Shown here one piece after another: positions 34,031 through 43,800 of a DNA stretch of 64,000 nt. Under the pieces are notes generated by a model that ran no database searches, was not told the DNA's origin, and saw only the letters and a list, made by a program, of their open reading frames with translations. The first letter of the stretch is position 1. The number at the start of each line of letters is the position of its first letter. The stretch is from JBKPCD01 sp046727175 (GTDB lineage: Bacteria; Acidobacteriota; Vicinamibacteria; Vicinamibacterales; 2-12-FULL-66-21), in contig JBKPCD010000144.1 in NCBI GenBank assembly GCA_046727175.1, positions 1 to 64,000 on the forward strand. The letters are read 5' to 3'. The translations under genes and the position numbers were made by a program.

Positions 34031-34346
34031 GCTGAATCACTAATCCCTGATCGTGAATCCCTCATCCTCGAATCCTCGAATCCTCGAATCCTCGAATCCT
34101 CGAATCAGAATCCTCGAATCCTCGAATCCTCGAATCAGAATCCTCGAATCCTCGAATCCTCGAATCAGAATCCTCGAATCGCTGAATCCTCGAATCCTTG
34201 AATCATTCGATCAGGCAACTTGACCATTGAATCCTGGACTCGCGGCCGAGTCCCAACGTGCAATCGAGCGATTCGACGATTCAGCGATTCGAGGGATCCG
34301 AGGAATCCAACGATGAAAGATTCACGATTAGTGATCAGTGATCAGT
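34031..34346. repeat. gaatcctcg tandem/inverted repeat block between two ADOP genes
   Basis: Three identical 30-bp tandem units (34081-34110, 34111-34140, 34141-34170; each tcctcgaatcctcgaatcct plus cgaatcagaa) lie in a longer run of cgaatcctc words (34069-34204). The right side (34263-34346) carries inverted counterparts (gattcgacgattcagcgatt; gattagtgatcagtgatcag), and the outermost gaatcac/gtgattc words also pair. The block fills almost the whole 321-base gap between convergent stops. No gene is present. Confidence 0.85.
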
Positions 34347-34350
34347 GATT

Positions 34351-37008
34351 CTAGGAGCTGCGCAGCAACACCGCCGGATTGCTGACCAGCGCCCGGCGCG
34401 TGGGCAGCCAGCTCGCGGCGATGGTCACCAGCGCGACGATGGCGGTCGCGAGGATCAGTACGCCCGGATGGCGCGGGCTGATGTCGACCAGGATTGGACC
34501 CAGGACTGGTGCTCCAACGAACGCCACGATCGCACCCACACTCACACCCGCAACCCAGACGGCAGCCGTGCGCCTGGCGACGAGGCGGACGATGTGTGCG
34601 GGCGACGCACCCACAGCAAGCCTGATGCAGATCTCACGCGTGCGCTGGGCGATGCTGTAGGACACGAGCCCGTAGATGCCGACCGTGACCAGCACGATCG
34701 CGAGGACACCAAAAACCGACAGGGCGCCCGCAGCGACGCGCATCGGAAACAGCGGGAGCGCCAGCAACCGCGACAATGAACCGTCCTCGAACAGCGCAAG
34801 CTCGGGATCGAGATCGCGCAGAGCGCGTTTCAGGGAGTCGAGCGCCACGGTCTCGTCCAGCGACGTGCGCACCACGATCGCGGTGCTCGGGTTGTACCAC
34901 TGTGCGACAGCGTGATAGGCGACGGGTTTCGGTTCTTCGGACAGTGATCCGTACTTCCCGTCCTGGACGACACCGACGATTTCAATCCACGTTCCGCTCC
35001 GGCCTGTTCGAAATCGCCTACCAATCGGGTCTCCGGCTCCAAGGATTTGCGCGACGAACGCCTGGTTGACCAGCGCGACCCGGCGGCTCGTGCTCGTGTC
35101 GTTCTTGTCGAAATCGCGACCGGCGACAATTCGTGTCTGCATCGCCCGAAGGAACCCGGGAGAGATCTGATAGTAGATGGCCGACGGCACCTCGGGGGCT
35201 CGCGGCTCCGGCTGTCCTTCGACGTACACGCGATGATTCGAGATGTCGAGCGTGAGCGGCAGTGAGCTGGCGAGACCGAACGAGTCGAGACCCGGCACGT
35301 TGCCGAGTCGTTCGAGCACACGATCCTGGAATCCACGTCCGCGCTCACCGTCGTAGCCCTGAAGTCCGATATCGACCCGCAGAGACACGGCCCCGCGTGG
35401 ATTGAACCCGAGATCGACGGCCGCAGCGTGCTGAAGGCTCCGCACGATCAGCAGCGACCCGACGAGCAGCACCAGCGACAACGCGATCTGCGCGGCGACG
35501 ACGAGGTCGCGAGCATGCCAACCGGGCCGGGGTCCGGCTTCTTCTCGCTTGAGCGCCGGCAGCAGATCGGTCCGTCCGGCGTGCAGCGCGGGCGTCACAC
35601 CGACGATCAAGGTCGAGAACACGGCGAGGATGATGGCAAACACCACGACGCGGTAATCGAGCGAGAGGTCCGCGGTGATCGGGTAATCGATCGGCGCATG
35701 CCACTGCGCGAGCACACCCCTCAACCAGTGCGTCAGGAGCAGCGCCGCTGCACCGCCGCAGCCGCAGAGGAGGGCCGTCTCGACGAGACCACGGCGGACG
35801 AGATCCGATCGTCTGGCGCCGAGCGCCAGACGAATCGCGCGATCGAGCTGCGTGTCAGTGACGCGCGCGAGCAGGATCCCGATGACGTTGATGCACGCGA
35901 GCAGCAGTACGACGACGGCGACAACGAGCAACGCTGCAGCGAAACCGATGACGGGGCCGCGCAGCATGCTGCCGACCAGCCCCGGCGGCGAGAGCTCGAT
36001 CCGCATTCCTTCGTTCAAATCCGGATATTCGCGCCCGAGCTGCGCGGCCACGGCATTCAGTGCGCCTCCGGCCTGGCCGCGGTCGAAACCTGGAGCGAGG
36101 CGGCCGAACACGAAGATGTTGTGCGTCTGCCGACGCTCGAGCCAGTTGTTGCCGGCCTCGATCTCCTCCTCCATCATCATCGGCACCCACACTTCCGGGC
36201 TGAAGAGCAGTTCCGTCCCGCGAAACGATACAGGCATGACGCCGATGACCGTGTATGAGCGGCCGTTCAGGATCACGGTGCGATCGACGATCGCCGGGTT
36301 GCCGCCGAAGCGGCGCTGCCAGCAGCCGTAGCTCAGGACCACCAGGCGATGTGCACCCGGCACGCGATCATCGTTCGGCGTGAACGCGCGGCCGAGCATC
36401 GCCCGCACGCCCAGCACGTCGAAGTAATTGCCAGTCGCGAGATACCCCCAGATCCGCGCGGGAGTGCCGCTGCCGCCAAGATTCATCGGCGCGAAGCGGT
36501 AGGCCGCGACTCCCGACAAGGCGGTCGTTCGATCGCGGACATCGCGGTAATCCGGGTAGGAATGCGTCGGCGTCGCGCTGCCGGCGCGATTCAGCATCAC
36601 GATCCGATCCGGTTCGTGTACGAGTGGAAGCGGCTGGAAAAGAATGGCGTTTAGGACGCCGAAGACGGCCGCATTGGCGCCGAGCCCGAGACCGAGCGTC
36701 AGGATCGCGGCGGCCGTGAATCCCGGACGCGTCCGAAGGCTGCGAACGCCGAACCGGACGTCATGCGCCAGATGTTCGAGCAGCGGAATCCCACGCCGCT
36801 CGCGGTACTGCTCCGCGATCTGCGACACACCACCCAGCTTCAGGAGCGCGCGACGACGAGCCTCGCGCAGCGTCATCCCGGCGCGAAGATTGTCGTCGAT
36901 GTGAAGAGCGAGATGGCTATCGAGCTCCGCCGCGAGCTCGCGATCGAGTCGATCGCGCCTGAAGATCGCGATGAGCCGTGCGAGCAACGCGCGACACCGG
37001 CCAGCCAT
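34351..37008 (-). CDS. ADOP-family ABC permease with N-terminal cytoplasmic prefix
   Basis: The protein is 885 aa from ATG 37008 (a GTG at 37026 is an alternative, and neither has a clear ribosome site). Residues ~15-80 form the helical prefix domain of longer ADOPs (RRDRLDRELAAELDSHLALH, MTLREARRRALLKLGGVSQI). The double MacB_PCD-FtsX body follows: FTAAAILTLGLGLGANAAVF, GRSYTVIGVMPVSFRGTELL, VVLLLACINVIGILLARVTD, then the second half with VVAAQIALSLVLLVGSLLIV and GIYGLVSYSIAQRTREICIR, ending RALVSNPAVLLRSS. It is the only one of the four ADOPs here with the prefix. It ends at the gaatcctcg repeat block shared with the convergent ADOP. Confidence 0.92.
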   Translation of the reverse strand: MAGRCRALLARLIAIFRRDRLDRELAAELDSHLALHIDDNLRAGMTLREARRRALLKLGGVSQIAEQYRERRGIPLLEHLAHDVRFGVRSLRTRPGFTAAAILTLGLGLGANAAVFGVLNAILFQPLPLVHEPDRIVMLNRAGSATPTHSYPDYRDVRDRTTALSGVAAYRFAPMNLGGSGTPARIWGYLATGNYFDVLGVRAMLGRAFTPNDDRVPGAHRLVVLSYGCWQRRFGGNPAIVDRTVILNGRSYTVIGVMPVSFRGTELLFSPEVWVPMMMEEEIEAGNNWLERRQTHNIFVFGRLAPGFDRGQAGGALNAVAAQLGREYPDLNEGMRIELSPPGLVGSMLRGPVIGFAAALLVVAVVVLLLACINVIGILLARVTDTQLDRAIRLALGARRSDLVRRGLVETALLCGCGGAAALLLTHWLRGVLAQWHAPIDYPITADLSLDYRVVVFAIILAVFSTLIVGVTPALHAGRTDLLPALKREEAGPRPGWHARDLVVAAQIALSLVLLVGSLLIVRSLQHAAAVDLGFNPRGAVSLRVDIGLQGYDGERGRGFQDRVLERLGNVPGLDSFGLASSLPLTLDISNHRVYVEGQPEPRAPEVPSAIYYQISPGFLRAMQTRIVAGRDFDKNDTSTSRRVALVNQAFVAQILGAGDPIGRRFRTGRSGTWIEIVGVVQDGKYGSLSEEPKPVAYHAVAQWYNPSTAIVVRTSLDETVALDSLKRALRDLDPELALFEDGSLSRLLALPLFPMRVAAGALSVFGVLAIVLVTVGIYGLVSYSIAQRTREICIRLAVGASPAHIVRLVARRTAAVWVAGVSVGAIVAFVGAPVLGPILVDISPRHPGVLILATAIVALVTIAASWLPTRRALVSNPAVLLRSS

Positions 37009-37049
37009 ATTGGATAGCCATATCACGGCTCATATGGGAACACAAGAGG

Positions 37050-37101
37050 AACGGCTCACGGCGTTCGGCTTGGGGCCGCCCGGGCTTTGGCCGAAGCCGT
37101 T
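37050..37101. repeat. aacggctc/gccgtt word hairpin
   Basis: aacggctcacggcgttcggc faces ggctttggccgaagccgtt. The inverted words sit upstream of the ADOP start, with further related words (gagccatgagccaagagccg) at 37151-37170 before the DUF418 stop. Confidence 0.5.
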
Positions 37102-37173
37102 AGGGTAAGGCTAGCGGCGCTGTGTTGAGGTCATTCAAACGTCCAGAGTGAAGAGCCATGAGCCAAGAGCCGA

Positions 37174-38547
37174 TCACGCGGTCAGCACAGCGTCCGCGGA
37201 CATTCGGCGCATCGGCTGACGCTTCCAGTACGTGAGCGAGCGCCAGCACCACTCCAGCGGGCCAAAGCGGTACTGGCGGAGCCAGATCGGACTCACGATC
37301 AAGTTGATGACCCAGATCGCAAGCACGACGATGTAGAGCTGATACCGCTGGAGGTGACCGTACAACTGGAATCCGTACCCGGTGAAAAGGAACGCGGTGA
37401 TCATCGAGTGCAGGACGTAATTGCTGAACGCCATCTGACCAACGGCGGCGAGTCGCGCCATCGCGCCTCGGAACCAGTCCGACTTGACGATCAGCATGAT
37501 CAGCCCGAGGTGTCCCAGCGCAATCGAGAGGCGGCCGAGATCGTAGGTCGACGCGGCGAACTCGTGCAGGACGGGATCGAAGTTGCTCGAGATCATCAGC
37601 CACGCCGTGTAGCTGTTCACCGGAATGCCGACACCGTACCCGATCAGCACGAACAGGGCGTAGAGTCGCGTCGGCTTCTCGGCCGCGAGCACGCCCAGCT
37701 TCATCAAGCCCATGCCAATCAGCATCATGCACCAGATGTCCCAGTTGAAGGGATGATAGTACGGGAACGAATGAACGAAAAGCACGAACTTGGCGCGCGC
37801 GCCGATGACGCGGAGCGGGTTGTGCGATCGCCATTCCTCGGCATCCTTTGCGAGCTGCTCGGCCGTCGGTTGGGCGAACCGCCGGAACTGCTGATACTCG
37901 CGCCGCGCGTCCTCCTCTTCCTCGCTGAGCGTCTTCCCGCTCGCCGCGGCGCGGTCGGCGGCCTGCCCCTTCTCGATCATCCCTCGCTGCGCGAACCCAT
38001 GCCCGATGTACGCGGCGGCATTGAGCACCAGCAGGATCGATCCGATGATGATGAGCGTCTTCGCGCGCAGCTTCCGGAACGGATAGAGAACGAGCCCGCA
38101 GAGCGCGTACGGGTAGAGGATGTCACCTTCCCACAGCAGATAGGCATGAACGATGCCGAACAGCAGGAGCCAGAGCGTCCGACGGTAGTAGATGTCCGCC
38201 GCGTCCGCGCGACTCTCCAGCCGCGTCGTCAACAGGATGACGCTTGCCCCGAACACGAGCGAGAAGAGACACCGCATCTTGCCCTCGGCGAGGACGTGCA
38301 TCACGGTCCAGACCCACAGGTTGGCGCCGCTCGAACCCCCGGTGACCGTCGGATTGTCGTAGGCCGCAGCATTCAGGCCCATGGCCACGATGTTCATCAG
38401 GAGAATACCCAGCAGCGCAAAGCCGCGGAGCGCATCGAGCGCGCCGATTCGGTCGCGCTCGTCAACCGGTCGCGAGCTGCCGTCGAGGGTGTCGAATGCC
38501 ACAGAAAGGTCCTGTGGCGACGTGAGCGCGTCGCTTTCGGTGAGCAT
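37174..38547 (-). CDS. DUF418 (YeiB-like) integral membrane protein
   Basis: The protein is 457 aa. The start of the fold, DRIGALDALRGFALLGILLM, is the DUF418 hallmark (ALRGFALLGIL). It predicts about ten TM helices, with a soluble charged loop around residues 190-240 (AADRAAASGKTLSEEEEDAR). The conserved C-terminal DUF418 region follows: RLAAVGQMAFSNYVLHSMIT, then WVINLIVSPIWLRQYRFGPL and EWCWRSLTYWK. Members are inner-membrane proteins related to heparan-acetyltransferase-like acyltransferases. Their transported or modified substrate is unknown. The gene is monocistronic by spacing, between an ADOP and the CE15 esterase. Confidence 0.92.
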   Translation of the reverse strand: MLTESDALTSPQDLSVAFDTLDGSSRPVDERDRIGALDALRGFALLGILLMNIVAMGLNAAAYDNPTVTGGSSGANLWVWTVMHVLAEGKMRCLFSLVFGASVILLTTRLESRADAADIYYRRTLWLLLFGIVHAYLLWEGDILYPYALCGLVLYPFRKLRAKTLIIIGSILLVLNAAAYIGHGFAQRGMIEKGQAADRAAASGKTLSEEEEDARREYQQFRRFAQPTAEQLAKDAEEWRSHNPLRVIGARAKFVLFVHSFPYYHPFNWDIWCMMLIGMGLMKLGVLAAEKPTRLYALFVLIGYGVGIPVNSYTAWLMISSNFDPVLHEFAASTYDLGRLSIALGHLGLIMLIVKSDWFRGAMARLAAVGQMAFSNYVLHSMITAFLFTGYGFQLYGHLQRYQLYIVVLAIWVINLIVSPIWLRQYRFGPLEWCWRSLTYWKRQPMRRMSADAVLTA

Positions 38548-38612
38548 GGGCGATCCCTCATCCTCTCTGCCGATCGCGGATGTTGTGTACGGGATACGGA
38601 CGAACAGTGTAG

Positions 38613-38706
38613 CCGGATTCGGGTTCCGGATTCACAGGTTCCACGTTCCAGGTCGGTTCTTCTCCGGAACCTACCCGGAACCCGGAACCTGTGAACCCGG
38701 AACCTG
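38613..38706. repeat. ggttcccgg/ccggaacc word hairpin abutting the CE15 stop
   Basis: The left arm (38613-38660) reads ccggattcgggttccggatt then cacaggttccacgttccagg. The right arm (38664-38706) reads ggaacctacccggaacccgg then aacctgtgaacccggaacct. It uses the same gttcacaggttcc wording as the interior of the element at 16607, although the loci are 22 kb apart. It ends two bases before the esterase stop codon. Confidence 0.75.
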
Positions 38707-38707
38707 G

Positions 38708-40042
38708 CTACCGCCAGTATTTCTCCACGAATTCGAGGAACGCCTTCCAGTCGGCGGGTGTAGCCGTGTGCCCGCCCGTGTGGTAATGCCAGCCCAGATC
38801 GCCGTTCGTCAGCGCCGTGTCGAGCGGGGGGAGCGACGTGACACCCAGATCCTTCTTGCCGAGCAGTCGATACGCAGGACCTACCGCGACCTCGGCGAGA
38901 AATTCACCGACGGGATCGGCCCATTGATCGCCGGTGCCGCCGGTGATGAACACGGGACGCGGCGCGCTCAGCGCAATCAGCATGTGCGCATCCACCGGCA
39001 TCTCGTTCCAGCGTCCCACCCACTTCTGGAAATTCCCAGCGAACTGCCACGGAAAGTTCTGCGCCATGTCGTCCACTGTTTCGCCCCAGTCGCGGCGCGC
39101 GAGCGCGGAGCCCATCTCGCCCGCGCAGCTCGAATACACCGCTGCGATGCGCTCGTCGAGGGCGGAGGCCCACAGAACCGTTTTGCCAAGCCGCGAATGC
39201 CCGTGCACCGCGATCTGCTTCGCGTTCACCGACCGATCGGTTTCGAAGTAATCGAGGATGCGACTGATGCCCCACGACCACGCGCTGATCGTGCCCCACT
39301 CGTCAGCCGCAGGCTGCTGCTGCCCCGCCGTCAGCGTCGCGCCGATGACGCCTTCGCTCCAGGCGTTCGCGCGATCCGGCTGGACGTCCAGATACCCGAC
39401 CGTCGCGTATCCCCAGCCGCGCGCGACGATGTCCGCAGAAACAGGCGAGTCGCTGAACGCATTCGGATTCATCGCTCGACCGCCGCCAGCGCCGGCGGCC
39501 GGCGACGGACCGCCACCAAAATTCACGAGGAGGATCACGGGAACGGGTTTCTTCGCATCGATCGGCGTGTACAGCATCACGTTGATTCGCGGAGCATCGG
39601 CCTTCTCACCGACCGTCCCCACAATCTTCTTCATCACTGCCGTACCCGAGCGCGCGTGTGCGTCGGTTTCCACGACCTGCCATCTGACGCGCGGCGTGCT
39701 CGCCGGTATGCGGCCGTAGATCTCGGTCTCGTAGAGTCGAACGATCTCGGGACGACGCTGCTTCATCCAGACGGTGGCGTCCTTGACGGGCGCGCCGCTG
39801 GCGAGGACGAGCGGATCGGGCAATGTGTAAGGACGCACCTTGCTCTCGTCATAGTTCGACACGTGGCCCGTCTTCAGCGCGAGTCGCAACGGATTGCCAT
39901 TGGGATCAGCGCCGAGATTCGTGCTGCGGCCGGATCCCTGGGGCGTCTCGGTTTGAACGGTGGGCGTCGGCTGCTGCTGTGCTCCGACGACCAGAGTCGC
40001 GCAGATGAGCGCTGGGCCCAGGTGGATGATTCGCGACGACAT
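38708..40042 (-). CDS. CE15 glucuronoyl esterase, exported
   Basis: ATG 40042 follows AGAGGATCAAGTG and gives 444 aa. Signal peptide: SRIIHLGPALICATLVVG. The alpha/beta-hydrolase core shows PVPVILLVNFGGGPSP, GYATVGYLDVQPDRANAWSE and the CE15 nucleophile motif GHSRLGKTVLWASALDERIA (Ser ~283, G-x-S-R-x-G). An acidic residue follows in SSCAGEMGSALARRDWGE, and the probable catalytic His lies in YHTGGHTATPADWKAF. CE15 enzymes split the ester between lignin alcohols and 4-O-methyl-glucuronic acid of xylan, acting outside the cytoplasm. This agrees with the other hemicellulose genes in the window. The usual Cys in the GCSRxG motif is His here, as in several bacterial members. Confidence 0.88.
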   Translation of the reverse strand: MSSRIIHLGPALICATLVVGAQQQPTPTVQTETPQGSGRSTNLGADPNGNPLRLALKTGHVSNYDESKVRPYTLPDPLVLASGAPVKDATVWMKQRRPEIVRLYETEIYGRIPASTPRVRWQVVETDAHARSGTAVMKKIVGTVGEKADAPRINVMLYTPIDAKKPVPVILLVNFGGGPSPAAGAGGGRAMNPNAFSDSPVSADIVARGWGYATVGYLDVQPDRANAWSEGVIGATLTAGQQQPAADEWGTISAWSWGISRILDYFETDRSVNAKQIAVHGHSRLGKTVLWASALDERIAAVYSSCAGEMGSALARRDWGETVDDMAQNFPWQFAGNFQKWVGRWNEMPVDAHMLIALSAPRPVFITGGTGDQWADPVGEFLAEVAVGPAYRLLGKKDLGVTSLPPLDTALTNGDLGWHYHTGGHTATPADWKAFLEFVEKYWR

Positions 40043-40123
40043 CACTTGATCCTCTCTCGCGTGCCGCGAGTTTATCTCACGTGCAGGCGACCATCGTCGC
40101 CTGAGTTCAGACGCGCGGGCGTG

Positions 40124-40213
40124 CCAGCCGTAGCTCTCAAACCGGCGCCGATGGCCGTCTTCGCCTAGGGGTACGGCGGGCAGCCTTCCCCCTGAGTCGA
40201 GAGCGAAGGCTGG
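40124..40213. repeat. REP-like palindrome (ccagcc-tagctctc / gagagcgaaggctgg)
   Basis: ccagccgtagctctc at 40124-40138 and gagagcgaaggctgg at 40199-40213 are inverted copies matching at 13 of 15 bases around a GC-rich centre. It lies 82 bases upstream of the CE15 start. It resembles a REP palindrome or small MITE. No transposase is nearby. Confidence 0.6.
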
Positions 40214-40327
40214 AATGTGCTTCGCGATAAACGCCGATTCTGGCGCTTGCCGCGCTACTCGGGTTACTCGCGATACCAACTGCACCGTGGCAAGCTCCAG
40301 TGCAGCGGGCCACACAATTGCTGCTGA

Positions 40328-40573
40328 CTTCAGCAACCTGCCCAGCCGTCAGCCCAGCCGTCGCAACCGCCGCAGGTGGACATCAACATTCACCGCAGCG
40401 GCCGCGCATGGTATGCGAGCCCCGTCTGGATCGCCATCGTCGTACTCGTGCTGTTGGTCGTCGTCGCGACACCCCCATCGCCGTCGCTCGCGGGGCCCCG
40501 ACGCCCCGCTCCGCTCCGGCGGGCGCGCCTGCGGCGCGTAACCGCGTTTCGTCCTTTGAATGATGTTGACTGA
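40328..40573 (+). pseudogene. Relic of a Pro/Gln-rich single-TM protein
   Basis: An open frame without a start codon (a stop precedes it at 40325) reads QQPAQPSAQPSQPPQVDINI, then SGRAWYASPVWIAIVVLVLL and VVVA. That is a Pro/Gln repeat linker, a WYASPVW motif and a TM helix. It then runs into the GC-rich dispersed repeat at 40471-40522 and loses sense (PPSPSLAGPRRPAPLRRARL). I infer a small membrane protein gene whose 3' part was overwritten by a repeat and whose 5' end is lost. A GTG at 40376 could still yield a 65-aa product. Confidence 0.45.
40471..40522. repeat. GC-rich dispersed repeat (catcgccgtcgctcgcgggg), copy 1
   Basis: cccccatcgccgtcgctcgc followed by ggggccccgacgccccgctc and cgctccggcggg. 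The same wording recurs at 40824-40901 and 62934-62969. Base composition is markedly more GC-rich than the flanks. Confidence 0.7.
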
Positions 40574-40804
40574 TGCCCGGGTGGCGAACGCCGCCCCGCC
40601 CTTTTCGTAGCGTTTCTCGCCGCATAACCCGCCGGTCACCTCTCAGTAGTCGAAAAATCCGATATACACGCATCGAGCCGAAAGAACATGCGTCGTCGTT
40701 TTGCAATGCAATACTTCCCTCGCCGACAGACGCCGGCTTGATCGTCGTTGATCCGCGGAACTAGCATCAACACTCTGCTTGCGGGCATGTCAGGAGGAGT
40801 GACG

Positions 40805-43800
40805 ATGCGCATCAAACCGAGCCGGGGGGCTTCGCCCCGCCGGACCACCCATCGCCGTCGCTCGCGGGGACCCGTTGTCGCCGCTCCGCTCCGGCGCGGC
40901 GCGTTTCTGGCGCGCCTAATTGCCCTGATCGCGCTGATGAGCGTCGCGCTTCCTGCGCGACCTGCGGCTGCGCAAATCGGCGGCAGCGGATCGATTCAAG
41001 GGACCGTTCTCGATCCGTCAGGTGCGGCGCTCCCCGGCGCGACGGTCACAGCCACGAATGTCGCAACGGGCGTCGAGACCACGCGAGCGACGACTGATGC
41101 CGGCGTGTACGCGCTCTCGCCACTTCCCCCAGGCGAGTACAAAGTCACGGTCACGCTCGACGGCTTTCAGACCTTCGTCCAGGAACACGTCATTGTCGAC
41201 GCCCTCGCCGTCGTCGGACTCAATCCGAAGCTCACCGTCGGCGGAGTGACGCAGGAAGTCACGGTATCTGCCCAGCCATTGCAGCTCAGTACTGCCGACG
41301 CGCGCCTCGGCCAGACGATTCGCAACGAGGTCTACACGTCACTGCCGCTCGTCATGAACACAGGCGGACCGCGCGATCCGACCGCGTTCATGTTTCTAAT
41401 GCCCGGCGTCCAATCCGTCGGTCGATGGGGCAACGTGATGGGTGGACAGGACTTCACGAACGACACGTACGTCGAAGGCGTCCCGATCACGAACTCCGTC
41501 GTGCAGGGGGAAGGACGCAATCTTTCCTTCGGCATCTCGGTCGAGGCCGTCGATCAGTTTCAGGTCGAGACGAGCGGCACGGCAGTCATGTACAACGGGC
41601 AGGGCGCGTCGAACTACGTCGTGAAATCGGGCACGAATCAGTGGCGCGGCAGCGGTTTCGAGTTCTTCCGTAACAAGGCGCTCGACGCAAGGCCGTTCTT
41701 TGCGGCGGCGAAGCCCGACGACGACCAGCACGAATACGGATTCACGTTGGGCGGGCCGATTCGGAAGAACCGCATGTTCGTCTTCGTCGCCTATGACGGC
41801 TACCGGGATCGCCGGCAGACGCCGACGACGCTCGTCTCGATCCCGACGGCGGCGCAGCGCAACGGGGACTTCAGCGCGCTGCCCGTGGCGATTTACGATC
41901 CGAGCACGACTCGCCCGAATCCGAACGGCACCGGCTTCATCCGCGATCCGTTCCCCGGCAACATCATTCCCGCTGATCGCATCTCGCCGATCTCGAGGTA
42001 CTTCCAGTCGTTCCTGCCGTCGCCGACGAATGCGGCGCTGCAGAACAATTATCTCGGCGGCAACCTGCCGATCGGGTTCGACAACCGGAACGTCACGATC
42101 AAGGTGGACTGGCATCCGTCGGCGAGACATCAGGCATCGGTGCTGTTTGCACATGGCAAGCGATCCCAGGCGACGCCGTTCCGGGGTGGCACGAATCCGC
42201 AGACCTATCTCCCGCTGCCATACACGGAGACGCGTCTGGTCGAGGAGATACCGACCACGGCGCAGGTGAAGCACACGTACGTCATGCGTTCGTCGATGCT
42301 GAATCAGTTCAGCGTGGGGTTTTCGCGGCTTGCGGTGCCGATCGCCAACGCGACGATCGACGGGCGGTATCCTCAGCAGGCGGGTCTGCGCGGCTTGCCC
42401 CCGGGCGAGGCGGATTCGTCGTTCCCCGAAATCGCGTTCGCCGGACCAAATCCACCGACGCAGTGGCGCGGCACCGACGCGCGTGCATTCACCGAGTACC
42501 TCAACAACTACACGCTCCAGGACAACGTTCAGTGGTTGCACGGCAAGCACGCGGTGACTTTCGGGTTCCAGGCGCAGCGGATGGATGCAAACGAGCGCGA
42601 GCGCACGTACGGCAGCCTCGCGACGTTCGGCTTCAGCAACGTGCAGACTGCCGGCTTCGCGTCGAACGGCACGCTGCTCACCACGACAGGCAGCTCATAC
42701 GCGAGCTTCCTGCTGGGTGAGCTCAATGCCACGAACGTCATCGAGGACTCGCAGGTTGCGACGAGCGGCCGTTTCTACACGTACGCGTGGTGGGCGCAGG
42801 ACGACTACAAGGTCACGCCGCGTCTCGCACTCAATCTCGGACTGCGCTACGACATCCTGAAGCCGTACTCCGAAGTTTACGATCGCTGGTCGTTCCTGAA
42901 TGCGACGCTGCCCAATCCCGTCGCCAGCGGTTATGGCGGCGCCATCCAATTCGCCGGGTCTGGTGACGCCAGCTGTCATTGTCAGACGCCAATCGCGACC
43001 TATTACGGCGCCATCGGTCCACGCATCGGCGCGGCGTACAGCTTGAACAGCCGTCTCGTGTTGCGCGGCTCGTACGGAACCATGTACTCGCGACGGGGCG
43101 CCGTCGGCGGGCGAGCCGGTGCCAGGAATGGCACCGGCACGCTCGGGTTCTCCGCAAACGCGTCATTCCCCAGCCCCGACGGCTTCACTCCCGCGTACAA
43201 CTGGACCAACGGCGTGCCGTCGTACGCGAAGCCTCCGTTTTTCGATCCAGGGCTCAACGCGGGGTTCACGACGACGATTCCGACGGGTGGCGGCGTGACC
43301 TACGGCGATCCGGAGATCGGCGGCCGTCCACCGCGGTATCAGAACTGGAATGGGGGCGTTCAGTACGCGCTGACGCCGACGATGAGCGTTGGCGTGGCGT
43401 ACGCGGGCAGTCACGGGGACTTCCTCGGCGGATCGGGACGCGGATACTGGTCGAATCAACTCGATCCGAAGTACCTCGCGCTCGGCAACCTGCTGCAACA
43501 ACGCGCCTCGGCGGCGACAATCGCGGCCGCGCTGGCGATCGTCCCCGACGTGCGCCTTCCGTTCGCGAACTTCTCGGGCACGATTGCGCAGATGCTGCGG
43601 CCGTTTCCTCAGTATTCGGGCGTGACCGACGTCTACGGCGACGTTGCCTCTTCGAACTATCACTCGCTGCAGCTCACGCTCGAGCAGCGGCGGCTGAAAG
43701 GCGTGGTCGTCAACTTCAATTACACGTACAGCCGGACCGAGGACAACCTCGCGTGGCGATCGGGATACCTGATCGACCAGGACTGGGCGGTCGGCGTCAA

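Noticed and set aside
34069..34204. Possible tRNA or T-loop because of repeated ttcgaatcc-like text
   Set aside because: The cgaatcctc words are simple tandem repeats. No acceptor stem, D-arm or anticodon arm can be drawn.
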